The notes beneath the pieces are model-generated. The model was not told where the DNA came from, did no database searches, and saw only the letters and a list, made by a program, of their open reading frames with translations. Of a DNA stretch of 64,000 nucleotides, positions 16,554-24,211 are shown piece after piece; within the stretch, counting starts at the first letter, position 1; the number at the start of each line of letters is the position of its first letter. The position numbers and the translations under genes are program-made. This DNA is from Amycolatopsis nalaikhensis (GTDB lineage: Bacteria > Actinomycetota > Actinomycetes > Mycobacteriales > Pseudonocardiaceae), in the NCBI RefSeq assembly GCF_030264295.1, contig NZ_CP127173.1:813501-877500 (forward strand). Reading direction: 5' to 3'.

Positions 16554-17754
16554 GTTCCGGGCACTCTGGGCTGCACACGTCCTGTCCGTGGCGGGTGACC
16601 AGCTCGCCCGAGTCGCGCTCACGGTTCTAGTTTTCGACCGAACCCGCTCTGCGGGTTGGGCAGCACTCACCTACGCGGTGACCTTCGTTCCCGACCTGAT
16701 CGGCGGGGCCGCATTGTCGGTGGTCGCTGACCGCTACTCGCGGAGGGCGGTGATGGTCACCGCGGACCTCGCGCGGGCCGCGCTCGTCGGAGCGATGGTC
16801 ATTCCAGGGCTGTCGCTCATCAGTCAGATCGCCCTGTTGATCGGGGTCCAACTGCTCGCGGTGCCGTTCGGGGCGGCGCGCACGGCAGCCCTTCCCGACA
16901 TCCTGCGCGGTGATCAGCTGACGGTCGGGATCGGGCTGATCAGCATGACCTACCAGTTCGCACTCGTGCTGGGTTTCGGTGCGGGTGCCGCAGTGGTGAC
17001 CGGCCTCGGCACGACTGGCGCGCTCCTGGTGGATTCGGCGACGTTCGTCGTGTCCGCCCTGGTGATCAGGCTCGGCGTCGGACCACACCGACCTGTAGCT
17101 CGATCTGACGCGGAGCGTCGATTGCCTCATAGCCGGTCAATAGCCGCTGGCGTGCGGCTCGTCGCGCATGATCGTCGGCTCCGGGTTCTGCTCGGAATTG
17201 CGTGTCTCTCGGGCTTCTATGTTGTCGCCGAGGGCCTGGCTGTGCCGTACTCGGCTGAGATCGGCGCCGGCACGCTGGGCGCCGGGTGGTTGTTGGCTGC
17301 CAACCCCCTCGGCACGGTGATCGGCATGCTGCTGCTGAAGCGCATACAGCCGGAACGGCGGCTTGCTCTGTTGGGCCCGCTGGCGGTCATCACCTGCGCA
17401 CTCCTGGTGCCCACCTGGTGGGCGCCGGGCCTGGGCCTCACCGTCGTGTTGTGGGCGGTCAGCGGCGCTGCCAGCGCACACGACATGATCACCAATTCGG
17501 CCTATGTGCAAGCCGCTCCTGAGCATGCCCGAGCCCAGGCTGTGGGGCTTGCCGTCGCCGCCCTGCGTGCATCCCAAGGCATCGCCATCGTGATGGCCGG
17601 CTTGCTGGCTCAGGTGCTCGAACCGTCGAAGGTGATCGCGCTCGCAGCTCTCGGCGGCGTTGTTGCGGCATGCGCCGCCACCTTGTCGTGGTCTCGCGCG
17701 GTCTCGCCTCAACGGGCTCCGCGAGGCGAGACCGACGAGAGCATGAGCGGCTGA
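16504..17754 (+). CDS. MFS transporter
   Basis: A ~416-residue membrane protein with about twelve hydrophobic segments and MFS motif A-like SVVADRYSRRAVMV after the second helix. The N-terminus (YRDVFGNSEFRALWAAHVLSVAGDQL) matches the Enterobactin/macrolide-exporter branch of small-molecule efflux MFS proteins. ATG 16504 is preferred because GGAG lies 6 bases upstream. The gene overlaps the end of the preceding unknown protein. The likely role is proton-driven efflux; the substrate cannot be read from the sequence. Confidence 0.85.
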   Translation: MGMTQPATYRDVFGNSEFRALWAAHVLSVAGDQLARVALTVLVFDRTRSAGWAALTYAVTFVPDLIGGAALSVVADRYSRRAVMVTADLARAALVGAMVIPGLSLISQIALLIGVQLLAVPFGAARTAALPDILRGDQLTVGIGLISMTYQFALVLGFGAGAAVVTGLGTTGALLVDSATFVVSALVIRLGVGPHRPVARSDAERRLPHSRSIAAGVRLVAHDRRLRVLLGIACLSGFYVVAEGLAVPYSAEIGAGTLGAGWLLAANPLGTVIGMLLLKRIQPERRLALLGPLAVITCALLVPTWWAPGLGLTVVLWAVSGAASAHDMITNSAYVQAAPEHARAQAVGLAVAALRASQGIAIVMAGLLAQVLEPSKVIALAALGGVVAACAATLSWSRAVSPQRAPRGETDESMSG

Positions 17755-17829
17755 CGCATGCGGCCGATCGGGGACATGATTGAGCGGATCGTTGACCTAG
17801 TTGGCTTAGGGTCGATCACCGACAGTGGC

Positions 17830-17859
17830 TCAACGGGTCCAGTTGACGTCATCGCGCAT
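17830..17859 (-). other. Very short frame MRDDVNWTR behind a strong Shine-Dalgarno
   Basis: On the minus strand GGAGGTGAACC lies just upstream of ATG 17859, followed by nine codons (MRDDVNWTR) and a stop. A similar short frame (MRDVNW) with the same Shine-Dalgarno lies at 17994-18014. Two related copies within 180 bp in an otherwise empty intergenic region argue against simple chance, but no downstream minus-strand gene is present. Confidence 0.3.
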
Positions 17860-17993
17860 GGTGGTTCACCTCCTGGTGCAGCTCGAAGTGCGCGAGCGGT
17901 GTACGCCCGACGCGATCAACGGGACATTCATCTACGTGAGTCGTTGGTCAACGCCGCAGGTCACGCGGGCTGCGGCGGACGAGGCGGGTTGCG

Positions 17994-18014
17994 TCACCAG
18001 TTCACGTCGCGCAC
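17994..18014 (-). other. Very short frame MRDVNW, second copy
   Basis: GTG 18014 follows GGAGGTGAACC and encodes MRDVNW then TGA. It is a diverged copy of the element at 17830-17859. The rest of the 17755-18214 interval holds no convincing gene. Confidence 0.3.
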
Positions 18015-18347
18015 AGCGGTTCACCTCCTCCCCGACAAGGATGCGAACTCACTCGCTGGTCTATCCGGGTGCATTCCGGCTATTCGACCATCGTCCCTGG
18101 TCATCGGGCCCACGCAGGGTACAGATTCGGTTACGGTGGGATCGAATTGGCCAAGATCGGGCGAAAGCTGCACTGTTTGTGCAGGTGAAGGCTGGTGCGG
18201 ACGCTGAAGACACCATGAAGGGGAGTCGCTGACTGGAGCCTGTGGCAGGCTCCGCGGCACGTTGTTGTCTATGTACTGGTCGTCGGGGCCGTTGCGGTTG
18301 GCGCGTCGACTGCAACGGCGTTCCTTCAGCCGGTCACTCGCGCCGAC

Positions 18348-19523
18348 TTGATGCACTTCGCCTTCTTGGCCGTTGCCGCCCTGGTGTACATCGAGCTGAC
18401 CCGCTCGATCGAGCGACAACGCGAGTTCGTCGCCGGCACAGGCCCGTACCTGGATACGAAGTCGGTCTGGTCCTTCGCCGCGGTGCTGATCTGCCCGCCG
18501 ATCCTCGCGACCGGGATGGTGGTGCTGACCTACGCGGTCGCGTGGCTCCGGGTCTGGCCGCGCCAACGCCCGGTTCCGCTGTATCGCTGGACGTTCTCGT
18601 GCTCGACGGTGCTGTGCGGCACGCAGGCCGCGGTTGCGGTACTCGCCCTTGGCATGAGCCAGTATCCAGGAGTTCCCCAAAACTCGCTGCCGACCGGCCT
18701 GGTCGACCTCGCCGTCGTGGCGGGCGCCGCAGCACTCCGGTGGATGATCAACTGTGCGCTGGTTCTCGCGGCGATCCTGATCTCGTCGCCGAAGATCAAG
18801 CCTTCTCAGCTGTTCGAGAACTTCAGCGAGCACTGGCTTGAGGCCGGGGCATTCGGCCTGGGCCTGGTTGCCGCCGCCCTGGTGGTCCGCGACTCCGTGG
18901 TTCTCGCCGGAGTGGTGATCGCATTGGTGGCGATGCATCGCGGGGTTCTTCTTGCCCAGTTCCGGCGGGCCGCCCGTACTGACGCGAAGACCGGCTTGTA
19001 CTCCCCGGAGTGGTGGCACCAGATGGCCCAACGCGCACTGGAGCGCGCCGAGGTTCGAGGGACGGGCATGGCAGTCCTCATGCTCGACCTCGATCACTTC
19101 AAGGTCATCAACGACACCTACGGCCACATCGTTGGTGATCAGGTGCTCCGGGCAGTGGCGCAGGAACTCGCGGCCGAAACCCGTGACTACGACACCGCCG
19201 GCAGGTTCGGCGGCGAGGAGTTCATCGTCCTTCTGCCCGAGGTCGACGCCGAGAACGTCAGAGGGATCTCCGAACGTATCCGCCGCCGCATCCATGGCCT
19301 GGTCATCCCAGCGAGGACCGAGGAGGGAGAGGCGGTCACGATCAACGACCTGACGGTCTCCATCGGCGCTGCCATGTACCCCAGCGCGGAGATCGGCACG
19401 CTCGAAGAGCTCCTCCAGGCTGCTGACTCGGTTCTGTACAAGGCCAAGAACAACGGCCGGGATCAGGTACACCTGGCAACCAGTCGGATCCCCGCGCAGC
19501 CGGGGCCGACCGAACCTGCATAG
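18348..19523 (+). CDS. Membrane-bound diguanylate cyclase (GGDEF)
   Basis: The protein has several N-terminal membrane helices (to about residue 210) and a C-terminal GGDEF domain. It contains LDLDHFKVINDTYGHIVGD, the active-site GGEEF and, five residues before it, RDYD, which fits the RxxD product-inhibition site. It should therefore make c-di-GMP from GTP with feedback control. The start is uncertain: TTG 18348/ATG 18351 lack a ribosome binding site. Upstream codons back to 18231 encode a plausible further N-terminus (WSLWQAPRHVVVYVLVV), and that frame would join ATG 18215 if one base near 18229 were removed. A perfect hairpin (GGAGCCTG-TGG-CAGGCTCC, 18235-18253) lies in this stretch. Confidence 0.9.
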   Translation: MMHFAFLAVAALVYIELTRSIERQREFVAGTGPYLDTKSVWSFAAVLICPPILATGMVVLTYAVAWLRVWPRQRPVPLYRWTFSCSTVLCGTQAAVAVLALGMSQYPGVPQNSLPTGLVDLAVVAGAAALRWMINCALVLAAILISSPKIKPSQLFENFSEHWLEAGAFGLGLVAAALVVRDSVVLAGVVIALVAMHRGVLLAQFRRAARTDAKTGLYSPEWWHQMAQRALERAEVRGTGMAVLMLDLDHFKVINDTYGHIVGDQVLRAVAQELAAETRDYDTAGRFGGEEFIVLLPEVDAENVRGISERIRRRIHGLVIPARTEEGEAVTINDLTVSIGAAMYPSAEIGTLEELLQAADSVLYKAKNNGRDQVHLATSRIPAQPGPTEPA

Positions 19524-19553
19524 ACCACCGACTGCCTGCCGATACGGGAAGGA

Positions 19554-19577
19554 AGCGGCTCGCCGGCACGAGCCGCT
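19554..19577 (+). terminator. Hairpin after the GGDEF gene
   Basis: AGCGGCTCG (19554-19562) and CGAGCCGCT (19569-19577) form a perfect 9-bp stem with a 6-base loop, between the plus-strand GGDEF gene and the convergent DUF397 gene. There is no U-tract, which is usual for actinobacterial terminators; it could serve both strands. Confidence 0.55.
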
Positions 19578-19668
19578 GGGCCTCGACCGCGCAACCGCAC
19601 GCCACCGCTCTACTCCGCGAGGCCGCGGTGGGAGCCAGGCAGCATCGAAGATCGAAGCACCTCCTGCA

Positions 19669-19893
19669 TCAGCAGTTCGGGGCGTCGAACGAGGCGCTCA
19701 GGCCAGCCTTGAAGGCGTCGAACTCGTCAGCCGTGAAGACGAGCCGAGGACCGTCGAGGCCGGCCTTGCTGTCCAAGATCGCAGCCCAACCGTCACGCTG
19801 CGCAACCATCACGCAGTTGTTGCCGTTCTCGCCGCTGAAGCTGGACTTGCTGAACTCGTGAGGGGCAAAGTCCGGTGGGGTGTTGTTGGCCAT
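19669..19893 (-). CDS. DUF397 protein
   Basis: This 74-residue protein fits DUF397 closely: FSKSSFSGENGNNCVMVAQ, then AAILDSKAGLDGPRLVFTADEFDAFKAGL. ATG 19893 follows AAGGAG. It lies 37 bp downstream of an XRE/DUF5753 regulator in the same direction, the standard pairing of these families in streptomycetes and relatives, where the small protein modulates the regulator. Confidence 0.88.
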   Translation of the reverse strand: MANNTPPDFAPHEFSKSSFSGENGNNCVMVAQRDGWAAILDSKAGLDGPRLVFTADEFDAFKAGLSASFDAPNC

Positions 19894-19930
19894 CGAGGCG
19901 CTCCTTGACTGAAAAGCCGGTGGTGGTGCT

Positions 19931-20791
19931 TCAGTTGTACTCGTTGGCCACCTGACGCAGGAACTTCCGGGTCGCCTCGAAGCTCAGAGCGGCGCCGGTG
20001 AGGCGAGACCACGCCCTGTCGTGAGCAGCCACAGCCGTCTTGTCGTCGAGATAGCGCAGCTCGCCCTCGTTCTCGGTGTACGCGAACTCCAGTGGGCCTG
20101 CGACTCCCGGCGAAGGGATCCGCAGCAGGACGAAGCGGTTGCCGATCGAGGCACTCTGCACGCGTGTCTTGAACGGCAGCAGCTGAAGGCGCACGTTAGG
20201 CAGCTTCGACATCTCGATCATGTACTCGACCTGCTCGCGCATGACCTCCGGCGGTCCGTACTCCCGGCGGACCGAGGACTCCGAGATGACGAACGCCACC
20301 TCGGGTGGGTCGGACTTCTTGTAGATCGCTTGCCGCGCCAGCCGCGCTTGAACGCGAGCGTCCAGGTCCGTGCCAGCGTGAGCGTGCTTGTAGAGCGCGC
20401 GGATGAACGCCTCGCACTGCAGCAGACCCGGAGGCACCTCGCATTCCACGGTGCGGATGAGGTCGCAGTGCTCCTCCAGGCCCACCATCGTTCGGAACTG
20501 CTCGCTGCAGTGGCTGCGGATGCCGGTCCACTTGCCGCGCTGGTGGTTGTTCCGACGCAGCTCCAGCAGCACGTCCTTGTGCCACTGTTCAGTCACGCCG
20601 AGGCCGTCGAGCAAGAGGAGCAGGTCGCCAGGGGTGATGCTGGCCTGCCCTGCTTCCAGGGCGGCGATCTTGCTCTGCCCCTTCTCGATCAGCGCTGCCG
20701 CTTCCTCCTGCGACAAGCCTGCGAGCTCGCGCAGGTGCTCGATCTCCTTGCCGAGCAGGAGCTTCTTCGCGGTCGGCGTGACCTTGGCCAT
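19931..20791 (-). CDS. XRE-family regulator with DUF5753 domain
   Basis: The 286-residue protein has an N-terminal helix-turn-helix (KEIEHLRELAGLSQEEAAALIEKGQSKIAALEAGQ, residues 12-50, seen over two helices) and a C-terminal DUF5753 ligand/partner domain (VECEVPPGLLQCEAFIRALY, QARLARQAIY, LRYLDD near the end). ATG 20791 is preferred over an upstream extension because it sits behind GGAAGGGC and matches the family start. It forms an operon with the DUF397 gene and faces a divergent small membrane protein. The inverted repeat at 20881-20937 is the likely operator for both promoters. Confidence 0.9.
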   Translation of the reverse strand: MAKVTPTAKKLLLGKEIEHLRELAGLSQEEAAALIEKGQSKIAALEAGQASITPGDLLLLLDGLGVTEQWHKDVLLELRRNNHQRGKWTGIRSHCSEQFRTMVGLEEHCDLIRTVECEVPPGLLQCEAFIRALYKHAHAGTDLDARVQARLARQAIYKKSDPPEVAFVISESSVRREYGPPEVMREQVEYMIEMSKLPNVRLQLLPFKTRVQSASIGNRFVLLRIPSPGVAGPLEFAYTENEGELRYLDDKTAVAAHDRAWSRLTGAALSFEATRKFLRQVANEYN

Positions 20792-20880
20792 GCGGTGCCC
20801 TTCCCGAGCGGACGGTGAGCTCGTTCCATCCTCGCTGGTCACACAGCGTACTCAAGCAGAACCACCCGTTTGGGTGCATA

Positions 20881-20937
20881 TCTAAATTCCGATTATCGGA
20901 GTAGCGTCGGAGAGGGTTCCGATAATCTGACTTTAGA
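20881..20937. promoter_or_regulatory. Large inverted-repeat operator between the XRE gene and a divergent gene
   Basis: TCTAAATTCCGATTATCGGA (20881-20900) and the reverse complement of 20918-20937 agree at 18 of 20 positions. The left copy also contains the internal palindrome CCGATTATCGG. The site is AT-rich against its surroundings and lies 90 bp from ATG 20791 and 52 bp from ATG 20990, so one bound dimer pair could control both directions. Confidence 0.7.
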
Positions 20938-20989
20938 TGACCGGACACGGTACACCGTCCGTCGACCGCCACGAAGGAGAGGGGTCCGC

Positions 20990-21373
20990 ATGCCGCAGTG
21001 GCTGATCTACGTGCTCGTAGCGGCGCTGGCCCTCGCAATGGTTCTTGTCGGCCTGGGTTGGCTGGCGTGGGCCACATGCAAGTGGCTCGACAGCCGGCGC
21101 GACCGCCGGTGCCAAGCTGCGCGCGCCAAGGTGTTGGCGCGCATCGTGGCCGGGCACGTCAACGAGCCCCTCGGCGGGGAGGCCGCTACCCCCGACAGCG
21201 GCCTCCCCGCCGAGGTACCACAGCACGAACGATCGCTCCGGCCGTCGCCGTCACCTGTCCGTCGGCCTTCAACCGACCTTCCGACTGGACGCCACGCCCG
21301 CACTTCTCACCATACGAACGGAGGTGCTCCTGTTCGATCACGACGGACTGCGTCTGCCGGTCGCGGTTCCTGA
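20990..21373 (+). CDS. Small single-pass membrane protein
   Basis: The 127-residue protein starts at ATG 20990 behind GAAGGAGAGGGG. Residues 3-27 form one hydrophobic helix (WLIYVLVAALALAMVLVGLG) followed by a charged cytoplasmic segment (DSRRDRRCQAARAKVLARI). The tail after residue 60 is low complexity. It is transcribed divergently from the XRE/DUF5753 regulator across the operator and is a good candidate for its target gene. The function is unknown. Confidence 0.6.
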   Translation: MPQWLIYVLVAALALAMVLVGLGWLAWATCKWLDSRRDRRCQAARAKVLARIVAGHVNEPLGGEAATPDSGLPAEVPQHERSLRPSPSPVRRPSTDLPTGRHARTSHHTNGGAPVRSRRTASAGRGS

Positions 21374-21552
21374 AACCTCAGATCGAGTGTTCCGCACCCC
21401 CACATGCATCAACCGGCCCCCAGCCTGATCCTCGGGCTCTGACCATCGGCCACTGGAAATCCAGTCACGCGGCCGTGAAGGGGACGACCGTAGCCTCGCG
21501 TGCGTGGTTCGCGCTGAACACTCCCAGGTATCCACAAAGGAGATGATCAGCA

Positions 21553-22047
21553 GTGGCTGTCGCTACGCTTGACGATCTCGACCAGCTCGGTGCCCACGGC
21601 CCAACATTTGGTCCCACGCAACAGCGTTGCAGCGAGTACTACAACGACCACGGGTTCCCGGTCGCTCTCGACTTCCCGTCCCGGTGCATCTTTCTCAACG
21701 TCGGCAGCCTCGTTGGGGCTGTCACAACTCCCGCGCCGATCGGGGCGAATGTGTTGCAGCGTCTGGACATTGCGATGTTCGGAGGGCCAGTAGTCATCGA
21801 CTCCGGTAGGAAGCGATGGACGTTCCTTACCGGCTCGCCACGTTCGATCAACGATGACACGGCGGTCGACTTACTCCGTCTCGGTGCGACTGTCCACAAA
21901 GGTGGAGAACGGTTGGTGCTGCCCACGCCAGAGGAAGAACAGCTCGGGATACGACAGTGGCAGAGGCCACTGATCGCCGGTCGAGACCTGCCTCAACAAT
22001 CGTTCGTCATTGCCGTGATCAGGATCGCAGGCTCCGAAAGTCGGTGA
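21553..22047 (+). CDS. Diverged Prim-Pol-like protein (first of two)
   Basis: The 164-residue protein starts at GTG 21553 after AAGGAGATG. Its layout parallels that of the 22,451 protein: a start region like HGFPVALDFPSRCIFLNVG, then a hydrophobic strand, GERLVLPTPEEEQLGIRQWQRPL, and a helical end. The order resembles the small actinobacterial proteins related to bifunctional primase-polymerase N-terminal domains. No acidic catalytic pair is obvious, so it may be non-catalytic. The assignment is tentative and rests on similarity to its neighbour. Confidence 0.5.
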   Translation: MAVATLDDLDQLGAHGPTFGPTQQRCSEYYNDHGFPVALDFPSRCIFLNVGSLVGAVTTPAPIGANVLQRLDIAMFGGPVVIDSGRKRWTFLTGSPRSINDDTAVDLLRLGATVHKGGERLVLPTPEEEQLGIRQWQRPLIAGRDLPQQSFVIAVIRIAGSESR

Positions 22048-22138
22048 CCTGAAGCACACGCACCTGGCAGGCCGAAGCCATCTCGAATCATTCGCGGACC
22101 CATTGCGCGAGCCTGCTGCTGTCAAGAGGAGCGCAGTC

Positions 22139-22387
22139 ATGGCTGAATGCGGACCGCTGACGATCACCGGCTGGCAAACGCTCGTCGTCGTTGTACTGGT
22201 CGTCGTGATCACCTTCGTCTACGGCGAACTCTGCGCACGAGACGCAGCACGAAGAACCCGAGACGAGTTCTTTGTCGAGAACGGCTCCGGCGACGAGGAA
22301 GGCGGATGGCCGGCCAACGAGGCCGACACAGGACCGATTGAACTCGACGAGGAATCTCAGCGACGTGCGCGGCACTCGCGAGAGTGA
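22139..22387 (+). CDS. Small membrane protein
   Basis: From ATG 22139 (AGAGGAG upstream) the frame gives 82 residues: one hydrophobic helix (TLVVVVLVVVITFVYGEL) and an acidic cytoplasmic tail (DEFFVENGSGDEEGG). It sits between the two Prim-Pol-like genes in the same direction. Its plan resembles that of the membrane protein at 20,990. The function is unknown. Confidence 0.55.
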   Translation: MAECGPLTITGWQTLVVVVLVVVITFVYGELCARDAARRTRDEFFVENGSGDEEGGWPANEADTGPIELDEESQRRARHSRE

Positions 22388-22450
22388 GAGTGCCTGACTG
22401 CCGGCGAGCCGTCCGCATCTCAGAATCGTCCTATTGGGAGTGAGCTAACG

Positions 22451-23266
22451 ATGACCCGAGCACCCCACCCGATGCCCGGACTGTGGCTTACCGAGGTACG
22501 TGAAGCGGCTGTCAGCTACGTCCGCCATGGTTGGCCGGTCCGTCCTGCGCCGCTAACCTCCACAGCCGTTTCGGGGTTCTGCGACGACCAGATCACGGAT
22601 GCCGAAGAAGCCCTGGAAGTGTGGACCAGGGCACCGTATCCAATACTTCTACCCTGCGGATCTTTCGTCGAGGCGATCGAGGTTCCCGGCCTGGTGTCGC
22701 GGAATGCGATCCACTCGCTCCGCATCGCCGGCTTGCTTGGGCCGATCATCGCCGCTCCATACGGCACGGACTACCTGCTCGCTTCGGCAGGCCAACGACG
22801 GTCCGATCTCGATGACTCTGATCTTGTGGGCCGACAACTTACGCTAGGAGAACGGCTGGTCCTGCCGCCCACTGCCATCGATGCGCCTCTCCACCGATGG
22901 CGCATCTCGCCGACGGCGGTTGACTGGAAACTGCCGAACCTTTTCGCTCTCCAGCGAGAGTTGGCCAGGTCATCGCTCCCTCGCCAAATGTTCCAGCCCG
23001 CCTTGTCCGAAGCGGACAAGCATGAAGTACCACCATGCCGCCGACTGGGCCAGGCCGGACGCCTCCCCCGAGCCAGAGCCAGGTCGGCTGTCAGGCCACA
23101 GCGTCGAAGACGCACTGTGTCAGGAGACTCTGAAGGCGGGATCGATCGCCCGGTCTCCGAAGCGGCTCCGCTCCGGCCTGACCTCCGACTGCGACACGGC
23201 CGTGCCCGCGCCCCGACCTGTCCGGCCGTGTCGCAGTCGCCTCACCGCATCCGGCTCGTCCAATGA
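22451..23266 (+). CDS. Prim-Pol-like (bifunctional DNA primase/polymerase N-terminal-like) protein, possible frameshift at the end
   Basis: Residues 10-170 match the small actinobacterial Prim-Pol-like family: EAAVSYVRHGWPVRPAP, PYPILLPCGSFVEAIEVP, GPIIAAPYG and GERLVLPPTAID. Such proteins relate to primase-polymerase domains, but the acidic metal-binding residues are not evident here. After about residue 190 the sequence turns Arg-rich and loses third-position GC. The +1 frame from about 23,024 (MKYHHAADWARPD... ending 23,336) has better codon statistics, so the natural C-terminus may lie there and require a one-base correction. A separate small gene at 23024-23336 is the alternative. Confidence 0.6.
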   Translation: MTRAPHPMPGLWLTEVREAAVSYVRHGWPVRPAPLTSTAVSGFCDDQITDAEEALEVWTRAPYPILLPCGSFVEAIEVPGLVSRNAIHSLRIAGLLGPIIAAPYGTDYLLASAGQRRSDLDDSDLVGRQLTLGERLVLPPTAIDAPLHRWRISPTAVDWKLPNLFALQRELARSSLPRQMFQPALSEADKHEVPPCRRLGQAGRLPRARARSAVRPQRRRRTVSGDSEGGIDRPVSEAAPLRPDLRLRHGRARAPTCPAVSQSPHRIRLVQ

Positions 23267-23390
23267 GGACAGGCCGATGCATCTGCCGTCTGTGCGGTTA
23301 CATCGTCGTCCCCTCAACTTTCCAGTTCCTCCATGACCGATCGGAACATCCGAACGTGTTGAACCAGAACGATTGCGGGGTCGCGTATCC

Positions 23391-24116
23391 ATGAGTAGCC
23401 GGGCCAGCCACCCACCTGAACGAACATTCATGCCGGCCGATATGCCGGTGCTCCCCGGCACGAGTCGCCTCGGCATGTTGATTCTGGCCGACTCCGAGTG
23501 CCCCTTGATGTGGCAGCCAGGAGTCGTGCGACATGCGCGCCTTGGCAACGACAGGTGGGTGCTGCACCTGCCTGCCGAGTCACCGCTCGTGTTGGCACAG
23601 GACGTACGCCGCACCCACGGCGTGCTCGGCGTTTCGGTGCAACCTTCCGGGCCTATCACGGCCGCAGACCGCCTCGCACTGGTTTTTGCGGAGCACCTGA
23701 GCGTTGTGCGAACGTTGGACAAGAGTCCTTACCCGCTCAGTGGTGCCTTCGTGACAAGCGCTAAGCGAGACGTCCCCGGTGCCCGAGACGCCCTCATCCG
23801 ACTGTTTCACTTCGCCTCCGTTCAGAGTCCGGCAGGACTCAGCGACGTGATCGTCTGGGAATGGATCGACCGTCCCAACGCAGAGGCGTGGTTCGGAGCA
23901 CCATTGCCGGACCTCGGCCCGCTGGAACTCCACCTCGCGGAACTGCTGCAGCTGCGTCGCGCGGCGCGGGCAAATCAGTATCCCAAGACACCTGACGGCG
24001 CCGCCCTGGCTGACGCGCTGAAAGACCGCCCGTTCTCCAGCCGATTCGTGCTGGACAACTACTACCTCGTATGCCGACTGATAGCCGGTCACCTCGACAA
24101 GGAGAGCGATCAATGA
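23391..24116 (+). CDS. Protein of unknown function upstream of the sigma factor
   Basis: About 241 residues from ATG 23391. It reads as a soluble alpha/beta protein: VLPGTSRLGMLILADSECPLMW, VVRHARLGNDRWVLHLP, and a helical C-terminal half (LELHLAELLQLRRAARANQ). No known motif was recognised. It shares a 4-bp ATGA overlap with the 32-residue ORF that follows, and that ORF overlaps the sigma factor gene in the same way. The three are probably translated in a fixed ratio. Confidence 0.6.
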   Translation: MSSRASHPPERTFMPADMPVLPGTSRLGMLILADSECPLMWQPGVVRHARLGNDRWVLHLPAESPLVLAQDVRRTHGVLGVSVQPSGPITAADRLALVFAEHLSVVRTLDKSPYPLSGAFVTSAKRDVPGARDALIRLFHFASVQSPAGLSDVIVWEWIDRPNAEAWFGAPLPDLGPLELHLAELLQLRRAARANQYPKTPDGAALADALKDRPFSSRFVLDNYYLVCRLIAGHLDKESDQ

Positions 24117-24211
24117 GCTACTCGATGAGGACTTCGGCTGCAATCGCGGCCGGTGGTACCGCTGGCGCTGCCCCGGACGGTACTGAGTTTCAACGTCGGG
24201 ATGCACAATGA
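24113..24211 (+). CDS. 32-residue ORF coupled on both sides
   Basis: ATG 24113 overlaps the upstream stop (ATGA) and its own TGA at 24209-24211 overlaps the sigma factor ATG 24208. The peptide starts MSYSMRTSAAIAAGGTAGAA and ends with a charged segment. The double overlap is unusual for a random frame. It may be a real small protein or a coupling device that sets sigma factor translation. Confidence 0.5.
   Translation: MSYSMRTSAAIAAGGTAGAAPDGTEFQRRDAQ

Noticed and set aside
17755..18232. Two overlapping plus-strand frames of 135-149 codons after the MFS gene
   Set aside because: Neither has coding-like third positions or a recognisable domain; the duplicated short boxes explain part of the sequence better.
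18021..19472. 483-codon minus-strand frame
   Set aside because: It lies across the GGDEF gene, which carries an intact active site; the antisense product shows no domain.
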